Source of the DNA: Limnephilus marmoratus
Lineage: Eukaryota > Arthropoda > Insecta > Trichoptera > Limnephilidae
DNA: 64,000 nucleotides
Reading direction: 5' to 3'
NCBI GenBank assembly: GCA_917880885.1
Contig: OU862917.1
Location: 54,234,727 to 54,298,726 of the forward strand
The notes under the pieces are model-generated. The model was not told the DNA's origin. It did no database searches and was given only the letters and a program-made list of their open reading frames with translations. This document shows positions 45,967 through 58,082 of this stretch, piece by piece. The position numbers and the translations under genes are program-made. Position 1 is the first letter of the stretch, and every line of letters starts with the position of its first letter.

Positions 45967-46133
45967 GGGAACGTACCCATACTACGTGACACGTTTAGGG
46001 GGGGGGGGGTCTTCACAATGTCACGCTCCATACAAATGAGCGGCGGGTTGCTTAGGATTTTGGTCACCGGGGGGGGGGGGGGGGGGGGGTTAAAAATTGC
46101 AAAAAGTTGGTCACGTAGTATGGGTACGTTCCC
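45967..46133. mobile_element. Poly-G foldback MITE, copy 1 (167 bp)
   Basis: Terminal repeats GGGAACGTACCCATACTACG (then TGAC) and its perfect reverse complement, flanked by TTA on both sides (45964-45966, 46134-46136). The interior has two G tracts (one about 20 G), GAGCGGCGGGTTGCTTAGG, and a subterminal TTAAAAATTGC before the right repeat. No ORF of its own. Confidence 0.85.
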
Positions 46134-46356
46134 TTATGACGATTACGTCTCAAGTTTTCAGACACCATAATATCAGTGCATTCCAAATAAATATTATAGC
46201 AATCACACCGGTGATAGTATTATTCCATTAAATTAATAATATTTGTAGTTCTGCAAAGAAAACCACCCAAAACAGGTTTCTTTATCAAAAGTGAATAATT
46301 GGCATTTTTGTTAATTGTTTGAAGAGACATCGCTGTCGTTATTCAAGATATTTATT

Positions 46357-46600
46357 AAACAGCGTCGGTTGCGCTGGTCATGATACCGTAGTAAGAATAA
46401 CGGAAAGCCGACCGTCTAAGTGGCACCTCTTTAATGAACCAGCGGGATGAAGGAGTGTTGGTAGTCCTAAGTATTGGTGGTAGGAGGGTGTGGAGGCCAA
46501 CACTTCATCCTTAGGCATAAGGAAATGGATGGATCCAGTAGGATACCGGCGGGAGTGAAGACCTTTACTAAAGGCGGCCAAGACTCAAAAAAAAACATTA
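46357..46600 (+). pseudogene. LINE ORF2 C-terminal fragment with stops
   Basis: Reads QRRLRW then, after a frameshift, GHDTVVRITESRP..., GVEANTSSLGIRKWMDPVGY and RRE*RPLLKAAKTQ. This matches the LINE C-terminal pattern RLRWLGHV...W-DDVE-DL--LGI--W---A-DR-EWR-LL--AKT. Three in-frame stops, so dead. Confidence 0.75.
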
Positions 46601-47084
46601 AAAATGATTTCTAGATAAACTATCATATTTCAATTATTTTAGTAAGGAAATCTATTATGTTGAGTTTTTCCAAGCCAATAAGAAATCAATGCATGCGGTG
46701 TATTGGCCGTCAGCCGTGTCTTTATTTCGGGCCTCTCGCATAACGACTGTACTATAATATTATGTAATGCAGTGCCTCGTGCAGTTGTTTGCGAAGGGCA
46801 AGTTGTGCCAATACCGTATAGTTTATCGATGCAACCAAACAGCCAACCCACCCGCGCCTACTGACACACTTTCGTACATTTCTAAACGCATGCACAATAG
46901 AGTTTCCTGTGCTTCATTTGAGATTAGGAGTAGCAACGATTAACGAATCTTTAAAACTAAACTTGTTTAAAATGATTGGAATTATTTTAACATTTTGCTA
47001 TTTTTAAAAGAAACTCAACACGAATCGAACGATCGAATCAAGAGCAGTGAAATGACCTATATTTGTACTGCGGCTAATGGATAT

Positions 47085-47240
47085 TAAAGATTCTAATTTC
47101 GGTTGTGGGTCTGTCTGTGATTGTAACTCTGGTTCAATGATCTCAAATTTGTTTTGGGTTTAAGGGGGGAACTGTGGAACAAAATTGGAACTACGTCTAT
47201 AATTCGGACAAGTCAACCTATATCCTATTTTAACAGAAAA
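47085..47240 (+). repeat. Small dispersed repeat (three copies in window)
   Basis: TTCTAATTTCGGTTGTG...TCTGTGATTGTAACTCTG...CTCAAATTTG.TTTG..TTTAAG...AAAATTGG.ACTAC recurs at 52548-52690 (same strand) and about 58385-58480 (opposite strand). Family unknown. The remainder of 46601-48247 is AT-rich without features. Confidence 0.5.
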
Positions 47241-48255
47241 TTATTTTTACTGTCATTCTCAAAATTGGAACTGATGTGTTAAGAATTCTAACAAGCGATA
47301 AAGTAAAGACCTACAATATATTATTTGTTTACCAAAAAATAATTTATTTTGATTTTTGAAATGCATAAGTATTTCTTTTTTAAAATTATTTAGGGTTAAT
47401 TTTGACAAGTGATGATACGTATTCCGTGATTTTTCAATGGTTTGCGCTGGTATATATGATAAAATTATAGTTTTGCATTACTAAGATACGTGCGAAATCT
47501 AGTAAAGTAATGCCATAACTTTTAGATGTCATTTTCCATATTCTCCATTACCCTAAAACAAAGATCATTTAACTACCCCCATTGTAAAGCTTTAAAGCCG
47601 TAAAACTTCTGAAAATTTTGATTGAAAAATAGTAATGACTTCGACGGCGCCGTATAAAATTAATCGCCGCATAAACGGCGATTGCGAAAGCCTTAAGCGA
47701 TCACGTAACCTGCAGTCGCATGCATCGAGATCATTTTATAATTCCGCATCAATTAATTGTTTGACTGTAATGTACCCATTTTTCAGTTTCTAAAGGCTGA
47801 GGGCGATTGTGGGTAAACTGTACTAACTGAAATGTTTCGTTCCGGTGAATATTTAAAAAAATATTTACTTATCACTAACAGAATCAACTATACGTTACGG
47901 AATAACCACTTGGGGAAACTCTTGCAAAACTAATTTAAACCACCATCAACATATCATTGTTGTATCGGAATTTAACTATCTTGGTGCAGGCCTTATTATG
48001 GTACAAAACATTGATTCAGCACATATCTGACTCCTAATATAAGAAGAAAATGGAACATGATCATAATACCAGGTTCACAAAGAATGAAGCTATGCTTGTT
48101 TCAAAATAAAACAATAACTGCGGACAGCGAACTTGAAATATAACGTGCCCAAAATATTTAACACGTTGCTTTACCAAGTAATATAAAAATTGCGGTTCAC
48201 CAAATAGATTAAGATATACCATAAAACATGGTTACTAAATATAGATGCTTTATAC

Positions 48256-48798
48256 CATAGGTTCTCAACGTGGGTGATAACGCCCCTATGTAAGAGTTTG
48301 AGACTTTCAGGGGGGGCAGTAGAAGACCCAGAGAAAATTGGGGGACGTTGATATGGCACATTGATATGGTCGCGGGGATGGGCAAGTGTAAAAATATAGC
48401 CTATAAAAGACAAAAAAAAAACACGCTAATCATGTACAACTTCACCCGCCATAACACAGGGTCATCCCTAGCATGGAGGGTGAAATATCACAAAAAAACT
48501 TTATGTACTTTTGATAATTCATGTATTAAATATATAAATGTACTAATAAAGCAAAGTAAACTTTAATATCGGCAAATTTTTGGTATTGTAATCATTTTTA
48601 TCAAGTGATAAAAAAGGAAAGAGGTAGCAACCCGGTACAAAGGATTTCTTTTTTAACTTACTAAACAAAAAGGTCTAACAAATAATTTTATATATTTTTA
48701 ATCGAATTATTGATTCCGTGCCATTTGAGTCCCCTCCCCGTAAGTAAAAAAAATGTTCTCAAAGGGGGCGGTGGGCAAAATAAGGTTGAGAACCTATG
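48256..48798. mobile_element. hAT-type MITE (543 bp) with perfect 8-bp duplication
   Basis: Ends CATAGGTTCTCAACGTGGG and ...AAGGTTGAGAACCTATG are terminal inverted repeats, with subterminal CGCCCC and GGGGGCG. The duplication CTTTATAC lies at 48248-48255 and 48799-48806 and fits the hAT nTnnnnAn target pattern. No transposase. Confidence 0.85.
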
Positions 48799-48974
48799 CT
48801 TTATACCAAGTCTCATGACAATCTGGTTGTTTATATTATAATTAATAATATTATTATGTATGTGTTTTATACTCTAATTGAACATTGTAATTATTGTAAA
48901 CATTATAATTGAACATTGATCCTGTTGACAAACTGCGTAATTGCGGCTTAACGGGATTGCACTTTGAAAAAAAA

Positions 48975-49200
48975 AATAAAAAGGGGGCTCAAGTAAATAT
49001 TTCGCCTTCGCTAAGTAGGATGGATTTGCAAAGACCGAGCCGCGGGGCAACGTCCGCACTCCGCACTCCGCAACTCCGCACAGGGCAGGAGGAGCACTCC
49101 GTGCCGGTGGAGCCGAAATAGCCGAATCGATGGGACCGTTCCAGCCGTTGCCCAACCAGAGTTGACCGCTTTGGCGGGCGGAATGAGTGCGACCTACGAC
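48975..49200. other. GC-rich island
   Basis: Contains repeated CCGCACTCCGCACTCCGCAACTCCGCAC and CpGs. Overlapping ORFs on both strands are by-products. No exon recognised. Confidence 0.3.
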
Positions 49201-49497
49201 ACGCAGTGCTTCACTCTTATTGTTTTTATTCTGCCCGTACTTGTTCTTGGCTGCCGCGATTTTTTCTTTTTTTGTTAGTTAGTTACGTCAATCATTTTGC
49301 GCAAAATGAATGTGCAAAATGGGTGCAATAAGACAAAGAACCGAGAGATTATTTTTTACTCGTAAAGGTTTACTTAGTTTTAAAACTGCATAGTTAGCTG
49401 CTTATTGGCCTTTGTTAAGGTATTATTGTTTTAAATTTTTAGAACGGCCTTCAGAAGGATTAATTTTGAATGTAAATTTTTATTTTATTTTTACAAT

Positions 49498-49756
49498 AGC
49501 CCCACACAAGAGGCCCTGAGGAAAAGAATTCCTAAGGACCTATCTCATATTTGGGGACGCTGTGTGGAGGGTCTTTTAAGGGAAAGGGAGGAGAGGAAGT
49601 TCTGGGAATTAAAAAGGTATGATGAGAGGTGGGTAGAAATTTTGGGGTCATTGTGTCCAGGAGTGAAAGAAATATGAATCCGTCCATCCCGCTGCGTTGC
49701 AAGGCGATTGAGAGAGAGAGAGTCGGGCTGGAGAGGTTCTCATTTGAGATTGGATA
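49498..49756 (+). repeat. Dispersed repeat family A, 5' part
   Basis: CACACAAGAGGCCCTGAGG, GGGACGCTGTGTGGAGGGTC, GAGGAAGTTCTGGG, GTCCAGGAGTGA, GTTGCAAGGCGA. Stops after the GAGAG run. Confidence 0.75.
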
Positions 49757-49794
49757 TTTTATAAGATCAATAATATTAATTAATTAATATCTTA

Positions 49795-50085
49795 AATTTG
49801 GGAGTCGGGCATGGATACCGCCGCCCGTCACCCCAAGTAGTTCGCCACGTTTGGTGAATTAGCAGGGGTGGACGAGTTCAAGGGGTGAGGTTTGTCTAAG
49901 TCTTGGCGGCATATACTGAACCCATATACTGACCCACACATACTGAACCCCAGATTCATTCCTTTTTCCTTTCCGGAACTTCCTCTCCTTTCTTTCCTTT
50001 CTTTCCTTTCTTTCCTTCCTTTCCTTCACAAAGACACTCCACACAGCATCCCCAAAGATGACATAGGCCCTGAGAGAAATTATTT
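49795..50085 (-). repeat. Dispersed repeat family A, inverted copy
   Basis: Reverse complement of the family: CAAATTTGGGAG (end block) at 49795, then CACCCCAAGTAGTTCGCCAC, GGGTGAGGTTTGTC, and the GTTCCGG/AAGGAAAGG part expanded into a CTTTC microsatellite (49985-50028). Ends with GCATCCCCAAAGATGACATA, GGCCCTGAG. It lies 40 bp from the plus-strand copy, forming an imperfect inverted pair. Confidence 0.75.
49985..50028 (+). repeat. (CTTTC)n microsatellite
   Basis: About eight CTTTC-type units, expanded from the A/G-rich tract of the inverted family-A repeat. Confidence 0.85.
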
Positions 50086-50838
50086 TCCATTTTGGAAGGA
50101 AACGTTAATATATATCTTATCATTTAATGATTTTTGTATTTAGTCATTAGGAAAAATCCATCTATACTTTATTTTGACCTCTCGATCATGCCCGTTTACC
50201 ACTAAGGTCATCATTTATATATCTGTTGGTCGACAGGAATTGAATTAGTAGCCGTCTACGTATCCAAAAACATAAAAAATACTGAATCTATAACATCCCC
50301 CAAATGACGCTTTCAGAATTTATTAAAATAAGAAAAAAATCGTAAATAGACTATCCTCCAAAATGTTGATCAATCCGTCATGGCACAAATATCGCAAGTA
50401 TAATAAATAATAATATTCCGTCTGTAGTCTGTACGCACTGCATACAAAACCAACACGTCGCTCGTTCCAGTCTGTTATCGATTTTTGTCATCTCGCCGTC
50501 TAAAGTCTTACCATCGAGAGACTTGAGAAGACGAAAACAGCCTTTGCAGTATGGCTCGTACGATCCTGCTGATGAAATTATCGGGACGAATGCCACAATA
50601 AAAGCAACACTAAATGGCGATCTGAGAAGTATTTATATGATTGGTTATTTACTACCCCCGTTATTACCCCCGTTACTCCAAGCTGGCCTCCCCGCTCAGA
50701 AGTTGCGAAATCGAAATCCGACAACTAAAATAATTGTTTATTCGTTGCAGCATTAAAAGTTGTAATAATGCTTTCAGATGTCTCGTAGTAAGTAATAAAT
50801 GTGTTTTAGCCGCAACAAACACGTCATCTCTCTATTAA

Positions 50839-51360
50839 CCCCTCAGGCCTCGGCCATATTCTGTCAAAAGGTCAAAATATTGACCTTTTGACATTTATTA
50901 TAGAATTTAAAAAAATGGAATATTTCTGAACGAATCCGAAAATTTAAAACTGTTTTTGAAAGGTTATGAAATGCGCTTTAAAATTTTATTATTAGAAATA
51001 AACATGTTACTTTTTAAACATAATTTTTTAATTGCAACTATAAAAAGGGTTAAAAATGACTCATTTTGTTTTTTTTTTCACTTTATGAACTAAAATTACT
51101 AGTATGGAATAAACATACATAGATATTATTAGATCATTTTTTGTCTTTTCATGTAAAAATAACTAATAAAAATTGACAAACTTTCAAAGGACACTTTGGT
51201 TTCATAATTAGATAGATTTTAATATATAGCGTGGTGTTTTCTTTTTCTACCATTGTTTAGATAACATTTCTCACTATGATAGAAAGAAAGATAAAGCAAT
51301 TTCTATGAGAGCTGTATGAGTTGTTCCCAAAAGCGTAGAAATTAGCCAGAAATTAGGGGT
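50839..51360. mobile_element. piggyBac-like MITE, family 2, uninterrupted copy
   Basis: Starts CCCCTCAGGCCTCGGCC after TTAA (50835-50838) and is colinear with both halves of 36607-39396, ending near ATTAGCCAGAAATTAGGGG. Near the left end it carries a hairpin TGTCAAAAGGTCAA...TTGACCTTTTGACA (about 50872-50901) absent from the other copy. The right terminus is decayed. Confidence 0.65.
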
Positions 51361-51737
51361 CAAAACCCAAGTATAATTATATAGACTTGTAGACCATCAA
51401 TTAATTATAATTACCTTACTAATAATGTCTATAAACTATTTTGTAAGCACCCTTTTTCACACTCTTATGTTCTTCTTTGTTACTCCCTCCACGGGTTTTC
51501 GTTATTAAGTTTGGCAACAAGAATAGATTAATAAATACATTTTTCATCTGCGATACGCTTCGCCTACCCTTTGTCATAATGGTCTGCGTCTTTGGTGATC
51601 TTCCCACTTTATACAGTCTTCCTCGTGCTTTGCCCTTCATTGCATATCAATTAACAAGTTTGCACTGATACGAAACAATCAAATATTAAAAGATTTCCTG
51701 CTACCATCATACTAGGCGAAAATATTTATTTTGTCAT

Positions 51738-51822
51738 GATGGAGGATTTAGCTAGCAGATAAATTGAACCCACGATGTCCGAGTGGTAATCAGAGGCATT
51801 TGTCAACTCAGCCACTATAACC
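51738..51822 (-). repeat. tRNA-like SINE head
   Basis: Minus strand: A-box-like TAGTGGCTGAGTTGACAAATG and B-box-like GGGTTCAATTT with tRNA-like spacing, followed by an unrelated body. A Ser/Leu-type long variable region may be imitated (GACATCGTGGG). Not a clean tRNA. Confidence 0.45.
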
Positions 51823-52229
51823 GGAAATAATATTTCGATTCTAAAATAGGTTCTTTTCCATTCTAAAACTGTCTTCAACCTTAACCTTACAAAAATAATC
51901 GGCGATGGGTGAATGGCACCAACAGAACAGCCTAGTACCTAGTAGACACATCTCCTTTTGGGATGAAACGTTGCGGAAAATTACGTAACGAAATCTTTCA
52001 GCTGTGATTGAGGTCTTTAGATTTCCCGAAATACGAGTATATTATTAGCTAGGCTATTTTGGAACTTTATTTGGTATTTCCAAAGTGATATTACATAAAT
52101 AGTTAGAATGGGACGATGTTAAGAATGATAAAATGTGACGCATAATATGTCTGCTCAATCCTTTTTCTGACCGAATTACGCATGGAGAGATCCCAAAATA
52201 ATGCAAGGACCTACGAAAGCGAATTCAAG

Positions 52230-52365
52230 ATTTAGAAAGGGAAATGTTAGATGATTTGGACACTCAAAACGGACGTACGGAGAAAGAGCCAACACGGGAT
52301 TATATGACACGCAAGTGGAAGAATAAATCGAGGACGTTTCGTAAAGGCACGGAACGATAAAGATA
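52230..52365 (+). pseudogene. Degenerate LINE ORF2 C-terminal fragment
   Basis: In one frame FGHSKRTYGERANTGLYDTQVEE, matching the LINE pattern W-GHV-RM--ER-P--IY--Q--G-RGRGRPR, preceded by an in-frame stop where tryptophan is expected and followed by frameshifted GRGR-like sequence. Dead fragment. Confidence 0.6.
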
Positions 52366-52689
52366 ATCAAATACTTGAGTAGGGCCTTCTTAAGAGGAAA
52401 AAGAGAGTATCAACGTGATGTATTGACACTATTGACGGGGATGACGAGTGTATCCAACAAAATGTGTGATGTTCCGCTTTAGGCGTAGATTTTTTTCTAT
52501 AAATTTTGATTTGATGAGTTTTTTTTTATTTCAAATGCATTACGTGTTAACATACTAATTTCGGTTGTCTGTGATGTGCGTTATTCCCGCGCGAAATTAT
52601 TCACTTTCAATGAACTCAAATTTGCTTTGAATTTAAGTGCCGTTTTTCAAAATTGGGACTACTTTTGTGAAAAATAATTCAGAAAAGCG

Positions 52690-53025
52690 CTGACCAACAA
52701 GGTACCTACCTACTCTTCTTCTCAAGTCGATCGAGAGTTGTGATACTTGGAAACTCCAGCGCATTGGTGATCGTCCTTATTTCTTTTCCCTTCCACTTTG
52801 CCAGTGACTGTCTCCAAGTTGGAGTCCTCAGTTTGGCGAGCAACGTGTCCAAAGTATTTAAAGATAATTGTCGGCAGATATTTGTAAGCCTATTGTGGAT
52901 GCCTAGCTCTTCCGGAATAAACACATTTGCGCGTCTGGCTGTCCGTGTAACCCTGAGTATTTTTCTCCAGCAGCACATTTCGAGGGCGTCTATCCGCTTT
53001 CTTTCGTTGTTCCTAAGGAAACAAA
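52690..53025 (-). pseudogene. LINE ORF2 fragment (RTE-like)
   Basis: Minus-strand reading: KRIDALEMCCWRKILRVTRT, ARRANVFIPEELGI, then HNRLTNICRQLSLNTLDTLL. The block R-IDA-EMWC-RR-LR-TARR-N is diagnostic of a common arthropod LINE clade. It remains open for about 90 codons but lacks RT motifs. Confidence 0.8.
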
Positions 53026-53389
53026 TATGGTACCAACATACAATATAGTATATTTTAACCGAAAATTTTGTAGGTATCAGCGCTAATAATTTCCTAATTG
53101 CATAAATGACGTAACTCCGTTCCGACCAGAGGCAAAGATAATATCAATAATATCGACTTTGATTTATTAGGTTTGCCTTTGTCTTCAATTAAGTTCCGAT
53201 TAAATTACACCGCTGCAATAGCGTGCGACAACCGCCTCTCGGTTGGGCCCTAAGCACACAAGCACACAAGCACGGAAATTTGTGTACATTAAAATAATAT
53301 TGTCTGAAGTCCACGCAATTCCACTTGGCAATTCGGCGCTGTCCCCATTTTTCGGCCATATCCAAACTACCACGGGGTGAAATAATAGA

Positions 53390-53560
53390 CACTCGGGCCG
53401 CGGCGCTAATGAGACTTGTTTGCGAACAGTCACTGTGTACTCCGATAGTCGCCCGCCCGCCTGGGCACCCACCAGACTAGGTACCGGCTGGGTAGGTACC
53501 CCGGGTACTTACTGGAGGGGTGGCGGAGGCCCGGCAAGTATTTTACTAAGACGGACGAGT
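53390..53560. other. GC-rich island
   Basis: GGGCCGCGGCGC, CGCCCGCCCGCC, and GGTACCGGCTGGGTAGGTACC (a short hairpin). No exon recognised. Confidence 0.3.
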
Positions 53561-53734
53561 GTGACTCTTTAACTGTCCTCGTTAGTTACTCTAATTACTT
53601 GACGCGATGTTCTTCTAGCGCCCACTGTCACCTACCACCTACCTGTGTACCAAACGGAATAATTCTTTCTATCTACCGGTCCGAAGAACTATTATTACCC
53701 AGTGTTGTTTCAATTTAAAACAACCTTGTTTTCA

Positions 53735-54065
53735 AGTATGATTTTAGATTTTCACGGCCGTAAGTGTTATAGTGATTTATTGGGGGGGGGGGGTTTACGC
53801 CGTGTTGCGCTACAATTTCTTCCTTCTTTAGCCAGCATTTTGGACAGCGTTACAGTGTCAGTCATCAGCGTAGATGTGTAATCGACAATGGTAAAGTTTG
53901 TGATACCATACATAAGCACACACTTTACACCTTACGTGTGTAATCTATACATATATTACAAATCTGCCTTGATGGTGGACACTGTAACACTGCCCGAAAC
54001 GTTGACTAAATAAGGTAGTGCAACGCAGTATAATACCCCAAAAATAAATCATTATAATTGCTTTC
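53735..54065. mobile_element. Hammerhead foldback relic, family D
   Basis: Left arm: GATTTTCACGGCCG, a poly-G run, CGTGTTGCGCTAC, CTTCTTTAGCC and a minus-strand core with CTGATGA but AAAA for GAAA. Right arm: TTGATGGTGGACACTGTAACACTGCCCGAAACG then TAGTGCAACGC, ATACCCCAAAAATA, with the other core half damaged. The two arms carry complementary defects. Confidence 0.65.
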
Positions 54066-55540
54066 AAGTAGTTTTTATCCCCAATAACTGTTAAACGCTA
54101 GGTTTTTGTGGTTGGATATTAACTTTGAAAATGTACGTGTACTGTATGTATTTTATTAATTCTTTTTAAAAGCTCTATTTTCTCAGGTAGACCTGCCTTA
54201 TTTATCATACCTTACTAATTAATATATTTCTGATTTTTTTACACTTATTTTGCTTAGATATTATTGAAAAAAATTACAAAAGTACCTACACAATTTTTTA
54301 AATGTTGTCATCACGCGTTTGAGCATTTTTTATTGCAAATTGAATGTAGGTATATATTAAAGCAAATTTTGATTGAAAGAAAATGGATATTGAGTTTTTA
54401 GTTAAAAATGCTGGTACGGAGAATAATTAATCTTTCTCATTGGAACCGCCCTGTACAGTTGCAAGGGTACGATCGCAAGACCATAAAAAGGATTGAATTC
54501 TCGACCGCTGTCGGGCTTTAAATAAAATCCCTTGATTTTCCTCTGATATCGAGCTTCATAACTATTTTCTATTAACCACGTGTTTTATTTGCACACTCCT
54601 CGACAAACAAATCGCGATATACCGAATTATACTTGCCAGCTCGTGACTTGACTCGTTCCTCCATGCTTAAAAACAACTGATTTTGTATAATTTGATTTCG
54701 TACTATCATCATTCACTTATCCACACAAAGCTTCATAGTATTTCAATTGCGTCCCTAGTAAGGAGTCAACAAACATTCATTTTGGCACAATTGTCCGACC
54801 CGTGTTTTCATCTCGTTGTTTGAACGATAACAACTAACACGTGTTCGGTGTTAATGTTTTCTGTATGATCTTCGACTCGTGCAACGCAGTAATTGATTTT
54901 ATATGTCGATTTGTAGAATAATTGTCATTAGCGATTACATCACGCACTATTTACATCTTGTAAATAGTGCGTGGGTTATAAGATTAATAAGTGTCTCTAA
55001 TAAGAGCAGTGTTCGGGATTCTCTTCAATGTAGGTATACCTAACAGTATCCGAAATGACTTCAATCGGCACACTTTGTGAAATAGTTATTTTCAGTTCTC
55101 AAAACAATGTTTTCACGTCTTATATGTATAGTCGGATGGATAATATTAGTGATGGTGACGATATATTTCTTCGTTTTTCTTCTCTGTGTGAATCTACATA
55201 TTACAAATAACGTTTGTATTTATTTATTGTTCTCAAATACGTTGTGTTATTTTGTTATTTATTTGAGAGGTGCGAATGCATATTATTGTTTTCTCTTCCT
55301 ACCCGGTTACGAGATATGAATGTCCTTCGTCCAACCCCCAAACGATTTCAACATGTTGCTTCAAACATTTTTGCTTTTCACAGTGGAATTTAATTTATGA
55401 TGTGAACTGTTAAACCAACGCACCGACTTTCACAGTTTAAGTTAGCAATGCAATATTTCTTATATATGACGTTTTGTGAATTGAAAGTAATTAGAGTTAA
55501 TATTTGATAATTTTAATTTTTTTTAATTATTGCTTTGTAA
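54066..55540. other. Unannotated intron stretch with one hairpin
   Basis: AT-rich. A perfect short hairpin CACGCACTATTTACA/TGTAAATAGTGCGTG lies at about 54942-54974. The ORF at 55107-55319 is hydrophobic, AT-rich and without recognisable homology. Confidence 0.4.
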
Positions 55541-55546
55541 TTACAT

Positions 55547-55708
55547 GGGAACGTACCCATACTACGTGACACGTTTAGGGGGAGGGGGGTCTTCAAAATG
55601 TCACGCTCCATACAAATGAGCGGCGGGTTGCTTAGGATTTTGGTCACTGGGGGGGGGGGGGGGGTTAAAAATTGCAAAAAGTTGGTCACGTAGTATGGGT
55701 ACGTTCCC
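55547..55708. mobile_element. Poly-G foldback MITE, copy 2 (162 bp)
   Basis: Same termini GGGAACGTACCC...GGGTACGTTCCC and interior as copy 1, with shorter G tracts. Flanks are CAT and TAA, so the target duplication is not preserved. Confidence 0.8.
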
Positions 55709-56377
55709 TAATTTGAGTATTTTTCGACCATGTGTGTGGTGGTGGAGGCATGGCACAATGCAATTATTCTTCAAATGAATTAGAGGAAAGCATTTTATTT
55801 GCATAACGATCATTGCTGATAAAATGCTTTTTTACGTATTCCTGGCATTATTGATAAGCTAATAACTTTTAAATTGTACTCATTCTGACGCAGCGCAGGG
55901 TTCAAAATAAAAATTTTGATTGTTGGAAATTCCAAACTACCACCTTCGAAATAATATGACTGTAGGGGAGCGTAGTCTAAATTCCCAGTTCTGATTGACC
56001 ATGGGAAATTTTATTAGTCAGCTAAAACTTCGATTTTTATAAAGTTTGGATAACACGGATAATCGATGATTCCGAAAACCGTTCCAGATTTTTATTACCT
56101 GCTGTTAAATCGCTAGTGATTTTTTATCTTGTGTCACTAGTAATTTTTTTTTGTTATTTGTACATTTATTGAGAGGGACGTACATCACACTATATTGTTG
56201 TCTTCGGCAAAATTATTCGCAGAAAAAAGTAGACATTAAAGAATTTTGAAACAACGAATTAAATTTGTATCCCCTATTCAGACGAGGTTGAATTCACCGC
56301 AGACAATAAGAGACTAGATAAAAACAGCTAAGTTTGGTCCTTCTTTCTTATGATATTTTAACTACGCATGACAATAA

Positions 56378-56544
56378 GGGGCATACATTAATTACGTGAG
56401 CTCAAAAGGGTTGGGGGGGGGGGTCCAGCAAAATCTCACGTTACTTGAAAAGAATATACGAAGTGGCCCAAATTTATTTCACCAAGGGGGGGGGGGGGGG
56501 GCTAGATTGAAAGAAAAACTGCTCACGTAATTAATGTATGCCCC
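56378..56544. mobile_element. Poly-G foldback MITE, second family (167 bp)
   Basis: Termini GGGGCATACATTAATTACGT (then GAGC) and the exact reverse complement at the right. Two G tracts inside and TTGAAAGAAAAACTG before the right repeat. The subterminal TTAATTACGTGA parallels TTAATCACGTGA of the 9556 family. The left flank TAA is not matched on the right. Confidence 0.8.
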
Positions 56545-57084
56545 CATATTGGCATTGAAATTAATGTCAGTGTTGTTGATTGATAAAAAAATATTGCGCC
56601 AGTTTTTGCTAGTGAATTCTCATTATCTACCTGGAAAGCCAACATTCAGAATTTAAAGGTTCTGTAAAATTACTTTAGCTATCTTTATTGACTAGTTAAT
56701 ATGAGTACAAATTTATTTTTATCAATTCATCAACCCTTTATCCATTCTCCTCACAAAGTTTACAGACGTTGGGAGTTTCAAGGCAACTTTCAATAACGTT
56801 TTGGTCAAAGAACACCATTCAGAATATGTTCTGTAAAATGTTCATTAATTATCAGCATATTCATAGTTATCCTTCGTCTATGCTTTCCGTGTCCCCCTAC
56901 CTTCTCGTTCCTCTCACATCATAACTTTCCTCAACACTGGAAGTACCATAATCTCACAGATTGCACTTTGGTAAACGGGGACTTTGACCATCAAAATAAC
57001 GCAGTTTCCCAGAATAGATGTACACATTTCTATGTTTTCGCGAAGCTGACGAGTCAAATGAACATATGAGTCATCCCTCGTCAC

Positions 57085-57390
57085 CAAGTGTGTGCCGGGT
57101 GTCTGGTGTCGGGTGCCCATGCCGGCGCGGTGTCCCAATCCCAACTCCCAACCAGCGGCAGTAAATAATCTTGTCGTTTAGGTTATGTGCCGCTCGCTGT
57201 GTGTGGGGGATCCCGCGACACACACGGCCATTGATTTTCAGCCGCGCCCGCCCCCCGTCCGCCCCCGCCCGCCGGCCGCCCGGTGCACTAAACTTTTCAG
57301 GCCGCCCCCTCCCCATCCCCACCCACACTCCAGCCAGCCAACCACCCCCGACTGTACCAGACCAGACTGGGATTGTGCAAGTGTGGAGGT
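57085..57390. other. GC-rich, C-rich island
   Basis: CCGCGCCCGCCCCCCGTCCG, proline-type CCCACACTCCAGCCAG and CpGs. Overlapping proline- and glycine-rich ORFs occur in all frames, so a protein is not supported. Possible CpG promoter or repeat. Confidence 0.3.
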
Positions 57391-58082
57391 GGCAGGATTC
57401 GAATGTGTATAAATTTAAATACAAGAATTTGACTGATTCAAGATTTTCGTTTTCCAAGATCCAATCAATTGAACCATTTCATTTTAACTCCGCACTTTAA
57501 AAAAAAAAATCCCTTCAGATACTAACTTAATGATTACAAACAAAAAGATAGCAAATGTGGAAATTAATTATTTTTCTTCGGATAATGGAGGGAGTTGATC
57601 GAAGTCAAAGTGGGATGCTGCACTGATGCCGTGTATTCGGGAGTCACTTGATTCACCGCAGATGTGCACATTAAATAGTATTGATATCACGTTTAAAAGA
57701 AATTTGTTGTTATTTTGTTTTAGGAAAAATCCACATATGATGCAACCATTCAAAGCAATAAAAAAAGAAAAATTAAAAAAAGATAGCAAAAATTTGTATA
57801 TAATTTTATATTACTGTGAAATCAAACCTTTTTCAAATAGCCAAATATTATCAAATGCGAAATTTGAATAGCCAAGAAAAAAGATATTGAAGAGTCCTAC
57901 ATTTTTAATAAATTGCAAACTTATTATTTATTATATACCTACTCGTACTAACCAGCGGCAGATACGTAAAAATGTGGTCGGACTTCTTGACAAATCAGTA
58001 CCAATTTTGAAAATGACAATTAAAATATTGTATTCGTATAGGTAGTTCTTACTTAATTTTTGTATGTAGTTCTTACTTTTTA

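Noticed and set aside
56640..56960. Further family-B SINE copies
   Set aside because: Only short words (CATTCAGAAT, TTCTGTAAAAT, CATAATCTCACAG) match; too diverged to support a feature.
57171..57500. Proline-rich ORFs on both strands
   Set aside because: Composition artefact of a C-rich island; frames overlap and differ, no domain.
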